Shown: positions 16,641 through 27,800, counted from the stretch's first letter. The stretch: 41,026 bases of DNA from Chlorobiaceae bacterium (GCA_013334755.1 JAAXWX010000017.1:1-41026); one strand, 5' to 3'. Translations and numbers: made by a program. The notes: generated by a model from the letters alone, not told the origin.

Positions 16641-17931
16641 ACATGCTTGTCCGGCCATAGGAGCCGTAAAGTTCATGGGCCTGACGACAGATTTCCTCAC
16701 GGAAATCAGGATGAGCAATGGTTGCAAGTGCTTCAGCCCTCTGTCTGAGATTTTTGCCATGCAGATTAACAATCCCGAACTCTGTAACCACATACTGCAC
16801 GTGCGCCCTTGTGGTGACAACTCCTGCACCCGGCTTAAGCTGCGGGACAATCCTTGAGAGCCCATTTTTTGTTGTTGACGGCAATGCAATAATCGGCTTG
16901 CCGCCTTCGGAGAGTGCTGCCCCCCGTATAAAGTCCATCTGCCCGCCGACTCCGGAATAATATTTCTGCCCGATCGAGTCAGCACATACCTGACCGGACA
17001 TATCAATTTCAAGAGCACTGTTAATTGCTGTCACCCTGGGATTTTTCCTGATTTCCCGAGTATCATTAACATAATCGGAAGGAAGCATTTCTACGAGTGG
17101 ATTATCATCAACAAAATCATAAAGCCGTCGAGTTCCAACCAGAAAACTTGCCACGATAATCTCTCGGTGACTTCTCTTTTTGCTGCCGTTGATCACCCCT
17201 TTTTCCACAAGGTCAATCACTCCGTCAGAAAACATTTCAGAATGAATACCTAAATCTCTGTGACCGGAAAGCGCAGCCAGGGTCGCATCTGGAATTGCCC
17301 CGATTCCCATCTGCAGTGTAGCTCCATCTTCAACAATGGATGCAATATGACGACCGATACGAATTTCGATATCGCCCATGACGTGACGAGGGGTTTCAGG
17401 AAGAGGATCATCCACATCCACCATTGCATGAATCTTGCTGATATGAAGCATTCCTTCCCCATGCGTGCGAGGCATGTTGGGGTTCACCTGGGCGATAACC
17501 AGCTTTGCGGACTGCACCGCCGCCAGAGTAGCATCGACTGAAACCCCGAGTGAACAATAACCATGACGGTCAGGTGGAGAAACGTGAACAAGGGCGACAT
17601 CAAGCGGGAGTATCCTGTTATAGAAAAATGAGGGGACATCGCTTAAAAAAACAGGGATAGCATCACCATCACCGTGTTGAACCGACTGGCGAACATTTCT
17701 GCCCACAAACAGGGCATTCAATCTAAAACTATCACGATATTCCGGTTTTGCATAGGGTGCATCTCCTTCGGTGTGCAGACTTACGATTTCAACATCTCTC
17801 AACTCACCTGAGCGCTGAACCATTGCTTCGATTAATCGCTGCGGAGTCGCTGCAGCTGTATGCAAAAAAACTCTGTCTCCTGATTTAATTCTGGCTACCG
17901 CATCTTCTGCGGCAAGCGTACTATAGTACAT
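16639..17931 (-). CDS. Acetyl-CoA hydrolase/transferase family protein (4-hydroxybutyrate or acetate CoA-transferase-like)
   Basis: This protein of about 430 residues is a family I CoA-transferase. It moves CoA between acyl-CoA and a free acid such as acetate, through a glutamyl-CoA intermediate. Recognisable parts are the start YYSTLAAEDAVARIKSGDRV, HVSPPDRHGYCSLG, LQMGIGAIPDA, and SEMFSDG, where Glu232 is the candidate catalytic residue. The ATG at 17931 is chosen because it has an AAGGA ribosome binding site and gives a family-like N-terminus; a longer frame to 18033 would run into ftsZ. It starts 31 bp after ftsZ and is the last gene before the terminator, so it is probably transcribed with the division genes. 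Substrate unknown. Confidence 0.88.
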   Translation of the reverse strand: MYYSTLAAEDAVARIKSGDRVFLHTAAATPQRLIEAMVQRSGELRDVEIVSLHTEGDAPYAKPEYRDSFRLNALFVGRNVRQSVQHGDGDAIPVFLSDVPSFFYNRILPLDVALVHVSPPDRHGYCSLGVSVDATLAAVQSAKLVIAQVNPNMPRTHGEGMLHISKIHAMVDVDDPLPETPRHVMGDIEIRIGRHIASIVEDGATLQMGIGAIPDATLAALSGHRDLGIHSEMFSDGVIDLVEKGVINGSKKRSHREIIVASFLVGTRRLYDFVDDNPLVEMLPSDYVNDTREIRKNPRVTAINSALEIDMSGQVCADSIGQKYYSGVGGQMDFIRGAALSEGGKPIIALPSTTKNGLSRIVPQLKPGAGVVTTRAHVQYVVTEFGIVNLHGKNLRQRAEALATIAHPDFREEICRQAHELYGSYGRTSM

Positions 17932-17962
17932 GAAATCCTTTATGTTTGTATAAAAAATAGCA

Positions 17963-19255
17963 TCATATCCCGTTATTTTTCCTTCGAAGATATGCCGGGG
18001 TATCTGATAAGCCTTTCTGAATTTTGTCTTCATGCTCTCCTCTACCGCCTATAATCGACGGATTGTAATCAGTATCATGCCCGGTATTTTTCTGGACACC
18101 CACTTCATGAGGATCATTAATTGATAGCTGTCTTCTGATGTAGGCAGGAATACGCAAATCCTCTTCCTGACGTTCAGGGTACAAGGATACGGTCGGTCGG
18201 ACAGATGAAGGAGCCTGTCCAAGCCTTATTCCCGGTACCGGAGCAATAAATTTCCGCACTGCCGGGACCTTTCCATCGTCCTGCGACTTTGGTTTGAATC
18301 CGGTTACAATAACGGTAACCCTTATTTCGCCTGAGACCTGGGGTTCGTCTACATAGCCGTTGATAATCTTGGCATCACTGCCAACCTGCTCCTCTATGTA
18401 GTTCATGGCATCAGACATGTCTCTCATGGTTACCTCGCCAGTAATGTTGACCAGCACACCTTTCGCGCCCTTTACTGACACGCCTTCAAGAAGAGGGCTG
18501 TTGAGAGCGTCAGATGAGGCTTTCAGTGCGCGGCGTTCACCGGCTGCAGCAGCAGAACCCATAACTGCATCGCCTGCTCCGGACATAATACTGCGAACGT
18601 CAGCAAAGTCTACATTGACATGCCCGTGACGGGTAATAATATCGGCAATGCCTTTTGCCGCCCTGTAAAGAACGTCGTTTGCCATGTTAAATGCTTCTGT
18701 AGCACTTACCCCCTCTTCAGCAATACTGAGGATCTTTTCATTTTCAACCAGAATAAGGGTGTCGATGTATTTACGCAGTTCAACAATACCGCCATCTGCA
18801 ATCTTCGCCTTGACCTGGCCTTCAAAGTTAAACGGCCTGGTTACAACACCGATAGTGAGGATACCCATATTCCTTGCAATTGAGGCAATCACTGGTGCTG
18901 CACCCGTCCCAGTGCCTTTTCCCATACCCGCAGCAATGAATACAAGATCCGCCCCCCGAAGCTGAGCAGCTATAATTTCCCGGTCATCTTCAGCTGCCTG
19001 ACGGCCTTTGGCAGGATCAGCTCCCGCGCCCAAACCGTTTGTCGCTTTCTTGCCAATCTGTACCCTTAAGGGTGCTTTCGAGTTCAGAAGCGCCTGTCGA
19101 TCAGTATTGAATACAATATATTCAACACCGCTGATTTTCCGGTCGATCATATTATTTACCGCATTGCCACCACAACCTCCAACGCCGACAACCCTTATGG
19201 TAACCCCTTTCCCCTGGTCGCTGTCAAAGAGACCGGGATCCAACTCAAATGCCAT
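17963..19255 (-). CDS. ftsZ: Cell division protein FtsZ (tubulin-like GTPase)
   Basis: This 430-residue tubulin homologue polymerises into the Z ring. The N-terminal GTPase has [13 protein letters not shown] (24-36), the tubulin-signature loop GMGKGTGTG (110-118) and the T7 synergy loop NVDFADV (214-220). After residue 325 a variable linker follows. Two peptides resemble the conserved C-terminal partner-binding motif: [12 protein letters not shown] (365-376) and [10 protein letters not shown] (417-426) at the very end. Most FtsZ proteins have one such motif and a GGGTGTG signature, so both features are odd. A GGGGAG ribosome binding site precedes the ATG, 45 bp after ftsA. Confidence 0.97.
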   Translation of the reverse strand: MAFELDPGLFDSDQGKGVTIRVVGVGGCGGNAVNNMIDRKISGVEYIVFNTDRQALLNSKAPLRVQIGKKATNGLGAGADPAKGRQAAEDDREIIAAQLRGADLVFIAAGMGKGTGTGAAPVIASIARNMGILTIGVVTRPFNFEGQVKAKIADGGIVELRKYIDTLILVENEKILSIAEEGVSATEAFNMANDVLYRAAKGIADIITRHGHVNVDFADVRSIMSGAGDAVMGSAAAAGERRALKASSDALNSPLLEGVSVKGAKGVLVNITGEVTMRDMSDAMNYIEEQVGSDAKIINGYVDEPQVSGEIRVTVIVTGFKPKSQDDGKVPAVRKFIAPVPGIRLGQAPSSVRPTVSLYPERQEEDLRIPAYIRRQLSINDPHEVGVQKNTGHDTDYNPSIIGGRGEHEDKIQKGLSDTPAYLRRKNNGI

Positions 19256-19300
19256 TTTATCAGTTCTCCCCTTTAAAAGGCTCTTAATTGTTCTCTCTGA

Positions 19301-20602
19301 TCATAGATTATCCCAGAATTTTTTCATGCGATCCACAATTTTTTTACCGGCCGGCCCGGGCTCCTGTGCCTGGGGCTCTTCGCGAGCGGCTTGAGATGCA
19401 TCTGCAGGAAGCACCTCAGGTGTCGAAGCAAAACTGTGATCTACTGAAAGATTGTTCTGAAATGCATGGGCAACAAGACCCATGACGGTTGCGTACATGG
19501 GATTGTTAACGGAGCCCTTTATGCCTCCAGATACCCCTTCCGGGTAACCTATACGAACATCGAGGCCAAAAACATCATGAGCAAGCTCTTCGGTACCCGG
19601 CAGGAGTGAACCTCCTCCAGTAATAATTGCACCTGCATTAAGATATTCATAATAACCAGACCGCCGAACAGAATCCCTCACAAGCTCTAAAATCTCCATC
19701 ATGCGGGCTTCAATGATCATCGTCAGCGAACTCTTTGGAACGGATTTTTGCGTTCGCCCTTCAATACCTTCGATAAGTAGATCCTCATCCTCACCGCTAA
19801 GCTTGCTGTATGCACAGCCATGTTTTATTTTCAGCTCTTCTGCCACCTCATAAAGAGCTCTAACACCATGGGCAACATCATGAGTAACATCGTTAGCAGC
19901 CACCTTGATAACTTCTGAGTAGCGGATTGCACCATCAATATAGATCGCGACCTCTGTAGTTCCTCCACCGATATCAATCACAACCACACCGCTTTTCTTC
20001 TCACGTTCTTTCATGACAGCCATACCCGAAGCTACCGGCTCAAAGGTAACTGCACTGATCTCCAGCCCGGCCTTCTCGACACACTGCTTGATATTACGAA
20101 TCTTTGTCCTCAATCCGACAACAATATAGGCGCTGCCTCGCATGGTCGTCCCGGCCATTCCTATCGGATCAAGAAGTCCTTCCTGATCATCAACAATGAA
20201 TTCCTGGGGAATAACATGAATAATTTCATGATCAATATCAAGATACCGGATATTTGTCTTGGCCTTTTCCAGAAAACGCTTCACATCAGAATCGTTGACA
20301 ATCCCTGTCTGGTTGATACTGATTTCAGAATTACTATGAATACAATGAACATGCGCTCCGGAAATACCGACATTTACGCCATGAATACGAATTGAAGACT
20401 CCCGTTCCGCATCCGCAACGGCAGCTTTGATAGCTGCTACTGTCTTGTTAATATTGACAACAGTTGCTCGCTGGAGACCATCGGAATTAGAACGTCCTTT
20501 TCCAAGTACGTTAAGCTTTCCTATTTCATCTTTTTCAGCAACAACCACACAAACTTTGGTTGTTCCAATATCAAGACCTACGGCGATATTGCTTTTCAGC
20601 AT
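19301..20602 (-). CDS. ftsA: Cell division protein FtsA
   Basis: This 433-residue actin-like ATPase anchors FtsZ filaments to the membrane. The phosphate-1 motif VGLDIGTTKVCVVV (8-21), the phosphate-2 region VVIDIGGGTTEVAIY and the adenosine motif AIITGGGSLLPG are clear, and the 1C domain typical of FtsA lies between them. The last residues KKIVDRMKKFWDNL form an amphipathic helix, the usual membrane-targeting tail, after a Pro/Ala/Glu-rich linker. It starts 18 bp after ftsQ and ends 45 bp before ftsZ, the standard order. The ribosome binding site is weak. Confidence 0.97.
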   Translation of the reverse strand: MLKSNIAVGLDIGTTKVCVVVAEKDEIGKLNVLGKGRSNSDGLQRATVVNINKTVAAIKAAVADAERESSIRIHGVNVGISGAHVHCIHSNSEISINQTGIVNDSDVKRFLEKAKTNIRYLDIDHEIIHVIPQEFIVDDQEGLLDPIGMAGTTMRGSAYIVVGLRTKIRNIKQCVEKAGLEISAVTFEPVASGMAVMKEREKKSGVVVIDIGGGTTEVAIYIDGAIRYSEVIKVAANDVTHDVAHGVRALYEVAEELKIKHGCAYSKLSGEDEDLLIEGIEGRTQKSVPKSSLTMIIEARMMEILELVRDSVRRSGYYEYLNAGAIITGGGSLLPGTEELAHDVFGLDVRIGYPEGVSGGIKGSVNNPMYATVMGLVAHAFQNNLSVDHSFASTPEVLPADASQAAREEPQAQEPGPAGKKIVDRMKKFWDNL

Positions 20603-20620
20603 TGTTCTATTCTTGCATGA

Positions 20621-21514
20621 TTATCTCGGAGAAATGCTCTGGGGGACCTCGGAAGATACGGAATCTCTGGTAAAAACCCTGTCTCTGAACCTAAGGTCCA
20701 CAGTCTCATAAGAGCTAAACCCTTTTTTGGAAACCACCTTTTGCCAGAATATCTCGAATTTTTTTAACTTTTCCTTGAAGTTCCCTTCATTACCGATAAT
20801 AAAACGGGTAGGGGCCTGTACAGAAATGCAATAGGTCGCGTTATTGCTTGCCAGATGAAGTTTGCGGATAAGCAGACTCGCATAATTGGTCTCTGAAAGA
20901 GCTTCCAGAAACTGCCTGATCAATTCGACATCACGCCTGTCAAGTTGTTGCAGTCCGTTACCCGCCACTTTCAATCGGGTTATTCCAGTAATTTCAAGCA
21001 GCTCCGGAAACCTCTCTGTCAATTCTTTTTTCCCGGGCAGAAGAAATCCTTCACGATCAATAAGCATATTCCTGCCAGCAATGACCGTGCCTGCAACGGG
21101 TTCACGCTCGAAAACCTTTACACGAATTATCCCATTCATCTCCTTGCTGATCTCTACATCCCTGAGATAGGGAATCAGCATAATCCTCTTTTTCAATTCT
21201 TTCGAATCGAGTTTCTGCATGTTACTGCCCTTCAGGGCAGTCATGCATGATAAAAGATCCTTGGTAGAAACAATCGAAGCTCCTTCTACAACAAAATCCC
21301 TGACACTCACCTCTTTTTTCCAATGTGACGCATAAAAAGCTAACACCACAAGAACAACAAGCAACATCAGAAAAATAAATCCCCGCAGAAACAAATTGCC
21401 TGTAACTGTCGGGGCAGTATAACCTTTTTCCTCTCCATCACCCCCCAATGGAGAACCCTGAGTACCGAGGTCCAGCAAATATCCAGGATGTTCCTGATAT
21501 TCAGAATCAGACAT
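20621..21514 (-). CDS. ftsQ: Cell division protein FtsQ/DivIB
   Basis: This 297-residue bitopic protein has a cytoplasmic N-terminus of about 43 residues and one membrane helix (about 44-65, LRGFIFLMLLVVLVVLAFYA region). A POTRA domain follows (SVRDFVVEGASIVSTKDLL through the REPVAGTV region, about 70-145), and then the FtsQ/DivIB beta domain. In the divisome FtsQ binds FtsB/FtsL and links the Z ring to septal synthesis. Identity is supported mainly by POTRA features and by its place directly before ftsA; primary sequence conservation is low in this family. It starts 58 bp after murC. Confidence 0.9.
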   Translation of the reverse strand: MSDSEYQEHPGYLLDLGTQGSPLGGDGEEKGYTAPTVTGNLFLRGFIFLMLLVVLVVLAFYASHWKKEVSVRDFVVEGASIVSTKDLLSCMTALKGSNMQKLDSKELKKRIMLIPYLRDVEISKEMNGIIRVKVFEREPVAGTVIAGRNMLIDREGFLLPGKKELTERFPELLEITGITRLKVAGNGLQQLDRRDVELIRQFLEALSETNYASLLIRKLHLASNNATYCISVQAPTRFIIGNEGNFKEKLKKFEIFWQKVVSKKGFSSYETVDLRFRDRVFTRDSVSSEVPQSISPR

Positions 21515-21572
21515 AAGAATACGCTTTTTCGAATCCGTTCATAACACCGCAATACTCAATGAGAATAGTCCA

Positions 21573-22982
21573 TTACTTTAACTTTGCTTGATCTCTCTCT
21601 CTGCAAACTTCGGCGACTCTTGAGGCAAGATGGGTAATATCTCCTGCACCCATAAAAAGAAGCATATTTCCATTGACTGAAAGCGCTGTGAGAGCTAAAA
21701 AAAGGCTTTCCATATCGGCAATAAATTCAACATGCTTGCCGCCAGCTTTCCGGACAGCTGCAGCCACCAACTCCCCATCCACACCCGGATAATCAACTGC
21801 CTTTTCACGGGCAGGATAAATATTGGCCACAAAAACAATATCAGCCCGTGAAAGTGCCCAGCCATACTCATGAGCAAATTCCCTTGTCCTGGAAAACAGA
21901 TGCGGCTGAAAAATTGCAACTACTTTTGATTCAAGCCATCCGCTTTTTGCCGCTCTTACAGTCGCCTTGACTTCTGAGGGATGGTGGGCATAATCGTCAA
22001 CAACCATAAGCCCGGCGCCATTATCATATTTCACCTGAAACCTTCTTCTCATGCCGCTGTAACGGCCAAGCCCTGCAATCAGCCGTTCAGGCATGATCCC
22101 CAGCTCAAGACCTGTTGAAAAAGCTGCCAGAGCATTGAGTACATTGTGGCGACCCGGAACATTGATGCAAACATCCCGATACTCTCTGCCATAGGCCTGG
22201 ATAGAAAAACTGGTCCGCTGTTTTTCAAGGACAACATCAGATGCCATAACATCTGCAGGCTCATCAATCCCGAAAGTCGTATAAAGACGGTTCATCGATG
22301 GAATGATCTTTCTGATCTCAGGCCAATCGACACAACAAATCACCCGCCCGTAAAACGGCACTTTGTTGGCAAAAGCAACGAACGCATGCTTCAACTCATC
22401 AAGTGTCCCATAGGTGTCCATATGCTCGGATTCAAGACTGTTGACAACGGCAATCGTGGGAGTAAGCTTTAAAAAGGCACGATCATATTCGTCGGCTTCA
22501 ATAACCATAAATTTTCCCTCACCAACCACAGTACTGCCTTTCAGATAATCAGAGATTCCGCCAATCATGACTGTCGGAGATTCTCCTGACTCAATAAGCA
22601 TGGTGGCAATCATGGCTGTGGTGGTAGTCTTGCCATGCGTTCCGGCAATGCATATACCGTATTTATATCGCATAAGCTCGCCCAACATCTCATCCCGCTT
22701 GATGACAGGAATGCCCGCGTTTTTAGCTGTTATGATTTCAATATTTTCTTCCGGCCTGACAGCTGAAGAGTAGACAACAACATCGCATGATTCAACCTGC
22801 TCCGCCCGATGTCCCCTGTAAATAATTGCCCCGAGTTCAGCAAGTTTGTCAGTCACTTCGCTTGCCGAAAGGTCGGAACCTGTGACGCCGAATCCTGACT
22901 TAAGGAGGAGTTCCGCTATAGCGCTCATCCCCGCACCGCCGATTCCTACAATATGAACGCTTTTTGTTTTTCCCAGTTCCAT
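21573..22982 (-). CDS. murC: UDP-N-acetylmuramate--L-alanine ligase
   Basis: This 469-residue Mur ligase adds L-alanine to UDP-MurNAc, the first step of stem-peptide assembly in the cytoplasm. The N-terminal [15 protein letters not shown] (13-27) binds UDP-MurNAc, [12 protein letters not shown] (114-125) is the ATP P-loop, and [15 protein letters not shown] marks the C-terminal domain. The length is normal. An excellent AAGGTGATTC spacer and ribosome binding site precedes the ATG, 12 bp after murG. murB and ddl, which often follow murC, are not present between murC and ftsQ. Confidence 0.97.
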   Translation of the reverse strand: MELGKTKSVHIVGIGGAGMSAIAELLLKSGFGVTGSDLSASEVTDKLAELGAIIYRGHRAEQVESCDVVVYSSAVRPEENIEIITAKNAGIPVIKRDEMLGELMRYKYGICIAGTHGKTTTTAMIATMLIESGESPTVMIGGISDYLKGSTVVGEGKFMVIEADEYDRAFLKLTPTIAVVNSLESEHMDTYGTLDELKHAFVAFANKVPFYGRVICCVDWPEIRKIIPSMNRLYTTFGIDEPADVMASDVVLEKQRTSFSIQAYGREYRDVCINVPGRHNVLNALAAFSTGLELGIMPERLIAGLGRYSGMRRRFQVKYDNGAGLMVVDDYAHHPSEVKATVRAAKSGWLESKVVAIFQPHLFSRTREFAHEYGWALSRADIVFVANIYPAREKAVDYPGVDGELVAAAVRKAGGKHVEFIADMESLFLALTALSVNGNMLLFMGAGDITHLASRVAEVCRERDQAKLK

Positions 22983-22994
22983 GAATCACCTTGC

Positions 22995-24092
22995 TTAAAG
23001 TTTTTTTGTAAGCCCAATTATTCGCAGGGCAAGCTGACGGGCCGCATCAGGATATGCAAGCTGGCGGGATGCCGCGCCCATACCTCTGAGCTTATCTGCA
23101 TCACGCAGCAGCTCAAGAATGTTTTTGACCAATACCTGTTCCCCGAGATTATCATCCTCAACCTGAATAGCCGCACCGCTTGAAACCAGCGCACGGGCAT
23201 TATGGCGCTGATGATCACCGGTAGCGTATGGATATGGCACAAGAATCGCAGGCTTGCCAAGATTGGTCAGCTCTGCAATGGTTGAAGCTCCTGCCCTGCA
23301 CAGCACAAGATCAGCGGCACTGTAGGCGGCCCCCATGTTTTCGATATATGGAGCAATCCATAAAGACGGTGAAGCTGGAACCTGCTTCTTCAGGCGATGA
23401 AAATCAAGCTCACCAGTCTGCCATATAAGGTTTGCCGAAGCTGTGATTTCTCCGACCCATTGAAGCACCGCATTGTTTATCGAACGAGCTCCCCGGCTCC
23501 CTCCGAACACAAGAAGCGTAGGGCGCTCTCCATACAAGCCAAAGCTTATCCTCGCCGTAGAAGAATCCTCCTGACAGAACGACCGCGCAGGATTTCCGGA
23601 GACAAAAACCATTGGTTTTTTTACAATAAATTTCCTTGCAGCTTCAAAAGAGAGATGCACTTCACTGGCCAGTAGTGAAAGTAGTTTTGTCGTTACTCCC
23701 GGAAATGCATTTTGCTCCTGAATAAGTGTTTTTTTTCGCATAAGCTGGGCAGCAAGAAGCAATGGAGCACTGACAAATCCGCCGGTACCGACAACAACAT
23801 CCGGAGTTTCCCGGACTATCAAGGCAAAGGCACGACCCAGAGCCGCAACAAAATCAGCAACCACACCAATATTGGCAACGATTTCTGCAGGCGACCATCC
23901 TCTTTTCAAACCTCTGACAGGAAGAAGATGCAACTGATAACCGAGTCTTGGAACTTCGGAAGCCTCAATACCTGAGGTTGTACCGACAAATGAAATACCT
24001 GCGTCTGGAACCAGCTTCCTGAGCTCTGCGGCCATGGCTATTGCCGGATATAAATGACCACCTGTTCCTCCTCCGGCAAACAATACTTTCAT
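22995..24092 (-). CDS. murG: UDP-GlcNAc:lipid I N-acetylglucosaminyltransferase
   Basis: This 365-residue GT-B glycosyltransferase converts lipid I to lipid II on the inner face of the membrane. The N-terminal glycine-rich loop [17 protein letters not shown] (5-21), the second [10 protein letters not shown] loop and the UDP-GlcNAc-binding segment [24 protein letters not shown] are all intact. The start codon overlaps the ftsW stop (ATGA) and has GGAAAGG immediately upstream, indicating translational coupling. The length fits the family. Confidence 0.97.
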   Translation of the reverse strand: MKVLFAGGGTGGHLYPAIAMAAELRKLVPDAGISFVGTTSGIEASEVPRLGYQLHLLPVRGLKRGWSPAEIVANIGVVADFVAALGRAFALIVRETPDVVVGTGGFVSAPLLLAAQLMRKKTLIQEQNAFPGVTTKLLSLLASEVHLSFEAARKFIVKKPMVFVSGNPARSFCQEDSSTARISFGLYGERPTLLVFGGSRGARSINNAVLQWVGEITASANLIWQTGELDFHRLKKQVPASPSLWIAPYIENMGAAYSAADLVLCRAGASTIAELTNLGKPAILVPYPYATGDHQRHNARALVSSGAAIQVEDDNLGEQVLVKNILELLRDADKLRGMGAASRQLAYPDAARQLALRIIGLTKKL

Positions 24093-25294
24093 CCTTTCCT
24101 CCCGTCAGTGACATCCGCCAGAACACCAGTTTCAGGAATCGTTTTCTTGTAACGTGATATGCTCATAAGAATACCGACCCCAAGTGAGTTAAACAGAAGA
24201 GCTGTACCTCCATAGCTGATGAAAGGAAGAGCAACACCGGTAGTAGGCAGCAGATGACAAGCGACAGCAATATTAACAAAAGCAAAAAGCGAAATGGCCA
24301 TCGTGATCCCGCATGCAACATATTTACCGAAATTATCCGGGGCGTGCTTGGCAATAATCAGACCGCAGACCAAAAATCCCGCAAAAAGAGCAATAACGGC
24401 GATAGCCCCGACAAAGCCATACTCTTCTCCGATAACAACAAAGACAAAATCATTATAAGAGAGTGGCAAATAGAGCTCTCTTTGCTTGCTGGCCCCGATA
24501 CCAAGACCAAACAACCCCCCGTTACCCAAACCTATCAATGCCTGCAGCACCTGGTAGCTCAGCCCTTTTTCATCACCGCTTATAAAAGAAAGCAAACGTT
24601 TAACCCTGTATGGAGCTGCAATAGCAAAAACCGCCGCAATAGGTATCAGAAGCGATACAGTAGCTATGAGATGACGAACACTGACTCCCCCTATAAACAT
24701 AAGGATAAACCCTATTACGGCAATAAGAGATGCTGTACTGAAATTCGGTTCAAGGGCAACAAGGGAAACAACAGTCATCAGAAGGATCAGCAGGGGATAA
24801 TAGGAATTATTGAGATCCTTTATATATGCCTGTTTTTCGCTGATGAGTCTTGAAAAATGAAAGATGACCGCATATTTGGCAAAGTCTGATACCTGAAATT
24901 TAAGAGGTCCGAAGCCTATCCAGCGCGCCGCTCCAGAAATAAGCCCGACCGCTTTCATGACAAGAAGAAGGGTCAGGAGCACAATGCTGGTAAAAAGAAT
25001 GATTTTACTGGTCTTCCAGAATACATGATAGTCGAGCTGGGCAACCAGAAGCACCGTAACAATCCCAAGTAATGAAAAAATAAGCTGACGCCACAAAAAA
25101 TACTCGGAACTGGAATACTTTGTTACAGCCCACCCCGCGCCGCTGCTGTAGACAACAACAATGCCTATGCACATAAGGATGGCAACAATGAGTACCATCA
25201 ACTTTCCGGCAAATCCCTCTCTTCCTGAAGAGTGTGAAAGCTCATTATGCACGGTAACTCCTGCGGAAGCAGGGGGGTAATCGGTATTCATCAT
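24089..25294 (-). CDS. ftsW: SEDS-family septal peptidoglycan polymerase FtsW
   Basis: This 401-residue polytopic protein of the SEDS family polymerises lipid II at the septum together with FtsI. About ten membrane helices follow an N-terminal cytoplasmic tail of about 25 residues. Conserved parts are the W-I-x-F-G-P region [19 protein letters not shown], the YHVL-type loop [34 protein letters not shown], quoted here in part only as [11 protein letters not shown], and the C-terminal [15 protein letters not shown]. The acidic residue before [10 protein letters not shown] is also conserved. Position between murD and murG with 4-bp overlaps supports FtsW rather than RodA. Confidence 0.96.
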   Translation of the reverse strand: MMNTDYPPASAGVTVHNELSHSSGREGFAGKLMVLIVAILMCIGIVVVYSSGAGWAVTKYSSSEYFLWRQLIFSLLGIVTVLLVAQLDYHVFWKTSKIILFTSIVLLTLLLVMKAVGLISGAARWIGFGPLKFQVSDFAKYAVIFHFSRLISEKQAYIKDLNNSYYPLLILLMTVVSLVALEPNFSTASLIAVIGFILMFIGGVSVRHLIATVSLLIPIAAVFAIAAPYRVKRLLSFISGDEKGLSYQVLQALIGLGNGGLFGLGIGASKQRELYLPLSYNDFVFVVIGEEYGFVGAIAVIALFAGFLVCGLIIAKHAPDNFGKYVACGITMAISLFAFVNIAVACHLLPTTGVALPFISYGGTALLFNSLGVGILMSISRYKKTIPETGVLADVTDGRKG

Positions 25295-26685
25295 GATTGT
25301 AATTCATGAACGCATTGCTTAAACTGCAAACCGCGATCCTCAAAGTTCTTGAACATATCAAAACTTGCGCACCCGGGTGAAAAAAGCACACTCTGGCCAT
25401 GTCTGGCAGCATTACGTGCCAGCAAAACAGCTTCTTCAAGTGAACCCGCAGCTTTAACAGTCACAATGCCCTGAAAGACAGAAACTATTTTTTCCTGCGA
25501 TTCTCCGAGAGCAATGAGTAAAGATACCTTTTCCCGTACCAGCCCGGCAATAGTAACATAATCGTTCCCTTTATCCCGTCCCCCCGCAATAAGCACCGCC
25601 GTACCGGGAAGCGCTTCAAGCGCCTGACGCATGGCATTGATATTTGTCGCTTTTGAATCATTGATCCAGTCAACACCGTTGACAGTCCTGACATATTCCT
25701 GGCGGTGTTCAACACCCCTGAACTCCCTGAGCGATACACGAACAACGTCATTATCAATACCCAATGACCGTGCAACAGCAACAGCAGCAAGTACGTTAGA
25801 GATATTGTGGCTGCCTCTGAAACTGTTTTTCAGAAACTCTGATGTCTTGATAACTTGGTCATACCCCACAGCAGAATTTACAACAATGGTGTCACCCTCC
25901 AGAACAACGCTGCCGGAGTAACTCTCTCCACCAGGAACAGGCCCCATACCAAACGGGATGATCCTGAACGGAAACCGGTCAGTTGCGCCAGTAAAATGCG
26001 CCCTGAGCAAGGGGTCATCCCAATTATAGATCAGCGTATCCTCCGCACTCTGGTTCTCATAAATCCTGAACTTCGCTGCTGCATACCTGTGAATGTCTCC
26101 CTCATAACGATCAAGATGATCTGGTGTAATATTCGTGATGACCGCAACGTCTGGCCGGAATGTGGGGGAACGCTCCAACTGATAACTGCTCAACTCGACA
26201 ACAGCAACATCCCCGGCATTCATATCACCTACCATCAAAGAAAACGGTACACCAATATTACCGACACTGAATGCCCTGTATCCATGCCGAAGACCATCCT
26301 CTTCACAGATACGATGAACAATGGTCGACGTTGTTGTTTTTCCATCGGTTCCGGTAATGCCGACAATCCTTGCATTACAGAAAAGGCTGGCAATCTCGAT
26401 CTCGCTATAAAGTGGAATTCCCTTTTCCTGCATGGTTATCACAACCTCAGCATGAGGCGGAATTCCAGGACTGATCACACAAAAATCAGCATCATATATG
26501 TCCTCTGAATGACCATCCTGTTCAAAGGAAATCTCCATTTCATGAAGACGCAACACATCCTCCGTCCCAATCCTGCCAAGTTCGCTGACCATTACTTTCG
26601 CACCCTTCCGGCAAAGCAGTTCCGCCGCTGCAATTCCACTTTTTCCTGCACCGATGACCGATACCCTTTTTCCCTTTAGATTCAT
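25291..26685 (-). CDS. murD: UDP-N-acetylmuramoyl-L-alanine--D-glutamate ligase
   Basis: This 464-residue Mur ligase adds D-glutamate. [15 protein letters not shown] (10-24) binds the UDP substrate, GTDGKTTTS (112-120) is the ATP loop, [14 protein letters not shown] lies in the central domain, and [16 protein letters not shown] is the MurD-type nucleotide-binding segment. The length is normal. It follows mraY by 5 bp with an AGGAG ribosome binding site inside the junction, and its stop overlaps the ftsW start. Confidence 0.97.
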   Translation of the reverse strand: MNLKGKRVSVIGAGKSGIAAAELLCRKGAKVMVSELGRIGTEDVLRLHEMEISFEQDGHSEDIYDADFCVISPGIPPHAEVVITMQEKGIPLYSEIEIASLFCNARIVGITGTDGKTTTSTIVHRICEEDGLRHGYRAFSVGNIGVPFSLMVGDMNAGDVAVVELSSYQLERSPTFRPDVAVITNITPDHLDRYEGDIHRYAAAKFRIYENQSAEDTLIYNWDDPLLRAHFTGATDRFPFRIIPFGMGPVPGGESYSGSVVLEGDTIVVNSAVGYDQVIKTSEFLKNSFRGSHNISNVLAAVAVARSLGIDNDVVRVSLREFRGVEHRQEYVRTVNGVDWINDSKATNINAMRQALEALPGTAVLIAGGRDKGNDYVTIAGLVREKVSLLIALGESQEKIVSVFQGIVTVKAAGSLEEAVLLARNAARHGQSVLFSPGCASFDMFKNFEDRGLQFKQCVHELQS

Positions 26686-26690
26686 TGCTC

Positions 26691-27797
26691 CTATCTGAGT
26701 TTTAAGGTCATAAGACTGGCAAGAAAAAAAAGTATGGTCAAAATCCAGAACCGGATCACAATTTTTTGTTCAGCCCATCCTTTAAGCTGAAAATGGTGAT
26801 GAAGAGGAGCCATCAAAAAAATCCTCTGGCCTTGGCCAAACCTCATTTTCGTGTATTTGAAATAGAGTACCTGGAGAGATACTGAGAGTGCTTCAAGAAA
26901 AAATATACCTGCAATCAATGGAAGAAGCAGTTCCTGCTTGATCAAAAGAGCTATAACTGCAATAGCGCTGCCGAGAGCAAGGGAGCCGGTATCACCCATG
27001 ATAATCTCAGCCGGATTGGAGTTGAACCACAGGAAACCAACACATGCCGTCACTATTGCCATACATACCACAGCAATCTCACCTCCTCCGGGAATAAAAG
27101 GAATATTCAGGTATAGAGCATAGACCGCATTCCCGGCCAGATAGGAAAAGCCTCCAAGGCCCATGACCACAATTGCAGAGCTTCCAGCAGCAAGACCATC
27201 AAGCCCATCAGTCAGATTGACCGCGTTCGATACGGCGGTGATAATAAAAATGACGATCGGAATGTAAAAATAACCGTAATCAATAGTCAGATACTTAAAA
27301 AAAGGAACACTTGTTGTAGACAGGAGCACGGAGAAAGCAGGATCATACCAGGTATAGATTCCAATCACCAACCCAAGGGAAACTTGTCCGATAAGCTTGT
27401 AACGAGCCGAAAGTCCCCCTTTTATTTTAAGCACAACCTTTCGGTAGTCATCAATGAAGCCAATGATCCCCATCCAGAGAATGGCCAGCATGATCAGCCA
27501 GACATGTGGATCATTGAATTTCGACCAAAGCAGCACTGAAACCTCAATTGAAAAAATAATGAGCAACCCTCCCATGGTAGGAAGCTCCTTTTTCTTTTTA
27601 TGCTCGGGAGGAGCTTCATCCTTGATCGGTTCAATAAACCGGGATTTCAGGTATTTGATAAATCCAGGACCAGCAAACAAAGCAATAAGCAGTGCTGTAA
27701 TCGCTGCGGCGCTTGCCCTGAAGGTGAGATACTCAATTAGATGGAGCCCCGGAATGTCAAATACATCGTCGATGTACTTCAGCAGATAATAAAGCAT
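26691..27797 (-). CDS. mraY: Phospho-N-acetylmuramoyl-pentapeptide transferase
   Basis: This 368-residue integral membrane enzyme with about ten helices attaches phospho-MurNAc-pentapeptide to undecaprenyl phosphate to make lipid I. The signature segments are [12 protein letters not shown], the aspartate pair in [33 protein letters not shown] and the histidine cluster [12 protein letters not shown]. All known catalytic Asp and His positions appear present. It starts 3 bp after murF with an AGGG ribosome binding site and precedes murD by 5 bp. Confidence 0.97.
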   Translation of the reverse strand: MLYYLLKYIDDVFDIPGLHLIEYLTFRASAAAITALLIALFAGPGFIKYLKSRFIEPIKDEAPPEHKKKKELPTMGGLLIIFSIEVSVLLWSKFNDPHVWLIMLAILWMGIIGFIDDYRKVVLKIKGGLSARYKLIGQVSLGLVIGIYTWYDPAFSVLLSTTSVPFFKYLTIDYGYFYIPIVIFIITAVSNAVNLTDGLDGLAAGSSAIVVMGLGGFSYLAGNAVYALYLNIPFIPGGGEIAVVCMAIVTACVGFLWFNSNPAEIIMGDTGSLALGSAIAVIALLIKQELLLPLIAGIFFLEALSVSLQVLYFKYTKMRFGQGQRIFLMAPLHHHFQLKGWAEQKIVIRFWILTILFFLASLMTLKLR

Positions 27798-27800
27798 ACC

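Noticed and set aside
17932-18033. N-terminal extension of the CoA-transferase overlapping ftsZ
   Set aside because: The internal ATG at 17931 has a clear AAGGA ribosome binding site and a family-like N-terminus; the extension would overlap ftsZ by 71 bp.
24254-24853. Plus-strand open frame of 199 residues
   Set aside because: Antisense to ftsW; composition (Lys, Asn, Thr-rich) mirrors the complement of membrane-helix codons.
25855-26508. Plus-strand open frame of 217 residues
   Set aside because: Antisense to murD and without family features.
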